Origin: Gilvimarinus polysaccharolyticus
Lineage (GTDB): Bacteria > Pseudomonadota > Gammaproteobacteria > Pseudomonadales > Cellvibrionaceae
Assembly: GCF_001187555.1 (NCBI RefSeq)
Contig: NZ_LFIJ01000002.1
Location: 621,920-685,919, forward strand
DNA: 64,000 bases
Reading direction: 5' to 3'
In this document: positions 62,231-64,000 of the stretch, piece by piece
Numbering within the stretch: the stretch's first letter is position 1
Layout of the letters: each line of letters starts with the position of its first letter
Notes under the pieces: generated by a model
Databases searched by the model: none
Seen by the model: the letters and a program-made list of their open reading frames with translations, nothing else
Told to the model about the DNA's origin: nothing
Translations under genes and position numbers: made by a program

Positions 62231-62698
62231 TTAAGTGGCTTGAGCAAGATCTTTGTTGGCATCGTGCAGCACGGCAATCATGCGATCTTCACCGCTAAAG
62301 CGTGCTTCTAGTGCCTCGCCCAATGCCGACAAATCGGCATCAAGTGTCGATAAATCGTCGGTTTCTTGGTATTTGTCATTAAAGTCGAGAATTTGCTCGG
62401 TGGTGGCATCGACGTCTTTAAAGCGTTCGCTGGCTTCTTTGAGCGCTTGCTCGTCACCAAATTCACGGCCTTCGCGTACTAGCTGGTCGTACACCTCAAA
62501 GTGTCCGGCAGAAACGTAATCGACCATGATCTGACACAGGCGGCGCAATCTAGTGCCACGCTCGTCGCTGTCTTCGGTTTGGGTTTCTGATAGCGCGCAA
62601 TACTTAACCAGCATTTCTTGCCGCTCGTGTAGCCAGCGGTCGATGATCTGGCTGACTCCGCCCCAACGCTCTTTTGCGCCATTGCAATTCTCTAACAT
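62231..62698 (-). CDS. algQ: Rsd/AlgQ-family anti-sigma-70 regulator
   Basis: A 155-residue helical protein with the family pattern MLENCNGAKERWGGVSQIIDRWLHERQEMLVKYCAL and LRRLCQIMVDYVSAGHFEVYDQLVREGREF. Rsd/AlgQ binds region 4 of sigma-70 and shifts transcription in stationary phase; in Pseudomonas it also affects alginate and siderophore genes. The AlgP-like gene lies about 2.2 kb away, as in that genus. Confidence 0.9.
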   Translation of the reverse strand: MLENCNGAKERWGGVSQIIDRWLHERQEMLVKYCALSETQTEDSDERGTRLRRLCQIMVDYVSAGHFEVYDQLVREGREFGDEQALKEASERFKDVDATTEQILDFNDKYQETDDLSTLDADLSALGEALEARFSGEDRMIAVLHDANKDLAQAT

Positions 62699-62927
62699 GA
62701 TATATTCCTAACAGTCAGGCTTAATGCCGTATGCGACAATCTTAGCACGATCATACGCCGTCCCACAGTGCCATAGGCTCGAATCTCCGGCGGGCTGGTT
62801 AAGTAAAGGATATGCTAGCCGATAGCGTTAGCTCTAATGGTTAAATGATCCGAACACGTAGCGTTTGTTAGATGTTATTTTAGCCACACGCGCGAATAAA
62901 TAGCAGATTAATACACAGGAGCACTTC

Positions 62928-63350
62928 ATGGCCCAAGCCGCCACAATATTTCGTCCGCTACTATTGGTGTTAACGCTACTATTGGCGGTTATGGTGCAGG
63001 CCCAAGAGCCTGACACTAAGCCGGTGGAAGGCTCTATTTATATACCAATGCAGCCAATGTTTGTGGTGAATTACGGTGGTGCGGGGCGTTTAAAATATTT
63101 AAAAACAGAGCTTTCGGTGCGGGTAAACGATGTTCACACGGCGGCGGCGGTACGCCATCATATGCCATTGTTGCGCAACGCTATGGTGATGTTGTTTAGC
63201 CGCCAAACAGAAGATGGCATTACTACGCAGCAGGGGGTTAACCAGCTGCGCGAGACGGCCAAGGCCGAGATAATCGCGCTGCTGGAGTCTGAGCAGGCCG
63301 ATGCCGAGGTGCTAGAGGTTTACTTTAACAACCTGATTGTTCAGAAGTAG
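62928..63350 (+). CDS. FliL-like exported protein
   Basis: A 140-residue protein with an N-terminal signal (LLLVLTLLLAVMVQA) and the FliL fold: YIPMQPMFVVNYGGAGRLKYLKTELSVRV, VRHHMPLLRNAMVMLFSRQT and a final LEVYFNNLIVQK. It is not in a flagellar operon; relatives sit beside gshA in Pseudomonas-like genomes. It has AGGAG upstream of the ATG. Its 3-prime end overlaps the end of gshA by 26 bp on the opposite strand. Confidence 0.8.
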   Translation: MAQAATIFRPLLLVLTLLLAVMVQAQEPDTKPVEGSIYIPMQPMFVVNYGGAGRLKYLKTELSVRVNDVHTAAAVRHHMPLLRNAMVMLFSRQTEDGITTQQGVNQLRETAKAEIIALLESEQADAEVLEVYFNNLIVQK

Positions 63351-64000
63351 CGGCGGAGGCTCCGCCGCAACACGTGTATTGGCTGTAGTAGGTGGCAAGA
63401 TACTCATCGAAGCTCTCGCGATCGGCGGCCTCTACGGCTAATTGCTGTTGTTTTGATTGCTCGGCCAGTTGCGCAAAGTGTGCTTGTTGCTGCGGCTCTA
63501 GTGGGCGCGCGGCAAAGTAATCTCGGTGTTGTTCGGCCAATGTTAGCGTGTGGGCGTAGTAGGTTTGATTGTGCTCGCCGAGCTCGTTTAAAACTTGTGC
63601 CGCCGGAGTGACCCGCTCTCCTGTGAGTTTTTGTCGCTGTTCGGTACAGGCACTTTGGTATGCGGTGCTGCCGTTGGCTTGATCTAGCAACACGGCGCAA
63701 CGCTCTACCCCTTGTTGCAGTTGTTCGGCCCACTCGCGCATGTTTACCTCACCACTGTTGCGGCGCAACATCAGTTCTGGGTCGCGGCCGTGGTAGACGA
63801 TACGGGCTTGGTTATCCTGCAGCCATTGATACTCTTGATCGGTAGCCTCTGGGCTGTCTTGCAGTAGGCAAAACAGCAAAAAAGCATCTAAGTAATGCAG
63901 CTGCGTTTCGCTCACGCCCAGCGGCTCGAATGGGTTTAAATCGATGCAGCGTACTTCAACATACTCCACCCCGCCAAGTTGCAGCGCTTGCAGCGCCGTC
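63325..64000 (-). CDS. gshA: Glutamate-cysteine ligase, C-terminal part (cut by window edge)
   Basis: The frame runs open to the window edge; about 224 residues of the roughly 525 of GshA are seen. Signature parts are VEYVEVRCIDLNPFEPLGV (active-site region), FLLFCLLQDSP and a helical C-terminus. The enzyme joins Glu and Cys with ATP, the first step of glutathione synthesis. It is the gammaproteobacterial (E. coli-type) GshA. The end is Cys-rich (TCCGGASAATSEQSGC). Confidence 0.93.
   Translation of the reverse strand, partial: TALQALQLGGVEYVEVRCIDLNPFEPLGVSETQLHYLDAFLLFCLLQDSPEATDQEYQWLQDNQARIVYHGRDPELMLRRNSGEVNMREWAEQLQQGVERCAVLLDQANGSTAYQSACTEQRQKLTGERVTPAAQVLNELGEHNQTYYAHTLTLAEQHRDYFAARPLEPQQQAHFAQLAEQSKQQQLAVEAADRESFDEYLATYYSQYTCCGGASAATSEQSGC

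Noticed and set aside
1-64000. CRISPR arrays, tRNA and rRNA genes
   Set aside because: No regularly spaced repeats and no recognisable tRNA or rRNA sequence were found when reading the intergenic regions.

Overview
The window looks like a chromosomal segment of a marine or soil gammaproteobacterium of the Cellvibrionales/Pseudomonas-like group. This is inferred from the gene sets: an Rsd/AlgQ regulator near an AlgP-like Ala/Lys-rich protein, an ABC-F ATPase divergent from a TIGR02444 gene, gshA tail-to-tail with a FliL-like gene, and PiuA/PiuC plus TonB2-type iron uptake. No rRNA, tRNA or CRISPR array was seen.

Layout. (1) 1-3.5 kb: an iron-uptake cluster on the minus strand (TonB-dependent receptor, PepSY membrane protein, small membrane protein) with a Fur-like site. 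(2) 3.5-19.7 kb: an accessory island. It holds a possible Cry-toxin-like helical protein flanked by copies of a hairpin repeat, an SDR/HxlR pair, a secreted metallophosphoesterase, a small membrane protein/HTH pair behind a palindromic operator, a two-gene AT-rich cassette (GHKL ATPase fused to a TIR-like domain, plus a C5-cytosine DNA methyltransferase), a decayed REP-associated transposase with its repeats, and a complete IS66 element that has split the toxin gene of a HigBA-type module. (3) 20-31.6 kb: two divergent gene groups encoding exported haem-binding (CxxCH) proteins: DUF1501-like, LamG/cytochrome lipoprotein and cytochrome protein on one side; HzsA-like lipoprotein, two small beta-barrels, TlpA thioredoxin, DUF4266 and DUF3570 on the other. 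Together they look like an undescribed envelope redox system. (4) 31.6-43.6 kb: ordinary genes, including a lysozyme inhibitor, GntP and sugar-porter permeases, an ECF sigma factor with its likely partner, and a ybhP-clsB-ybhN membrane lipid operon. (5) 43.6-52.1 kb: an iron region. PiuA receptor, PiuC dioxygenase and a DTW protein diverge from a six-gene operon (DUF3450, two ExbB-like proteins, ExbD, TonB, TPR) that would energise the receptors. (6) 52-64 kb: a broken methyltransferase, a DASS transporter, a sialate O-acetylesterase-like enzyme, a pilin-like protein, an ABC-F protein, TIGR02444, AlgP-like, FKBP isomerase, WD40 lipoprotein, Rsd/AlgQ, FliL-like and partial GshA.

The most interesting parts are the GHKL-TIR plus methyltransferase cassette (candidate defence system), the Cry-like protein, the exported cytochrome/HzsA-like cluster, and the IS66-interrupted toxin with perfect 8-bp target duplications.
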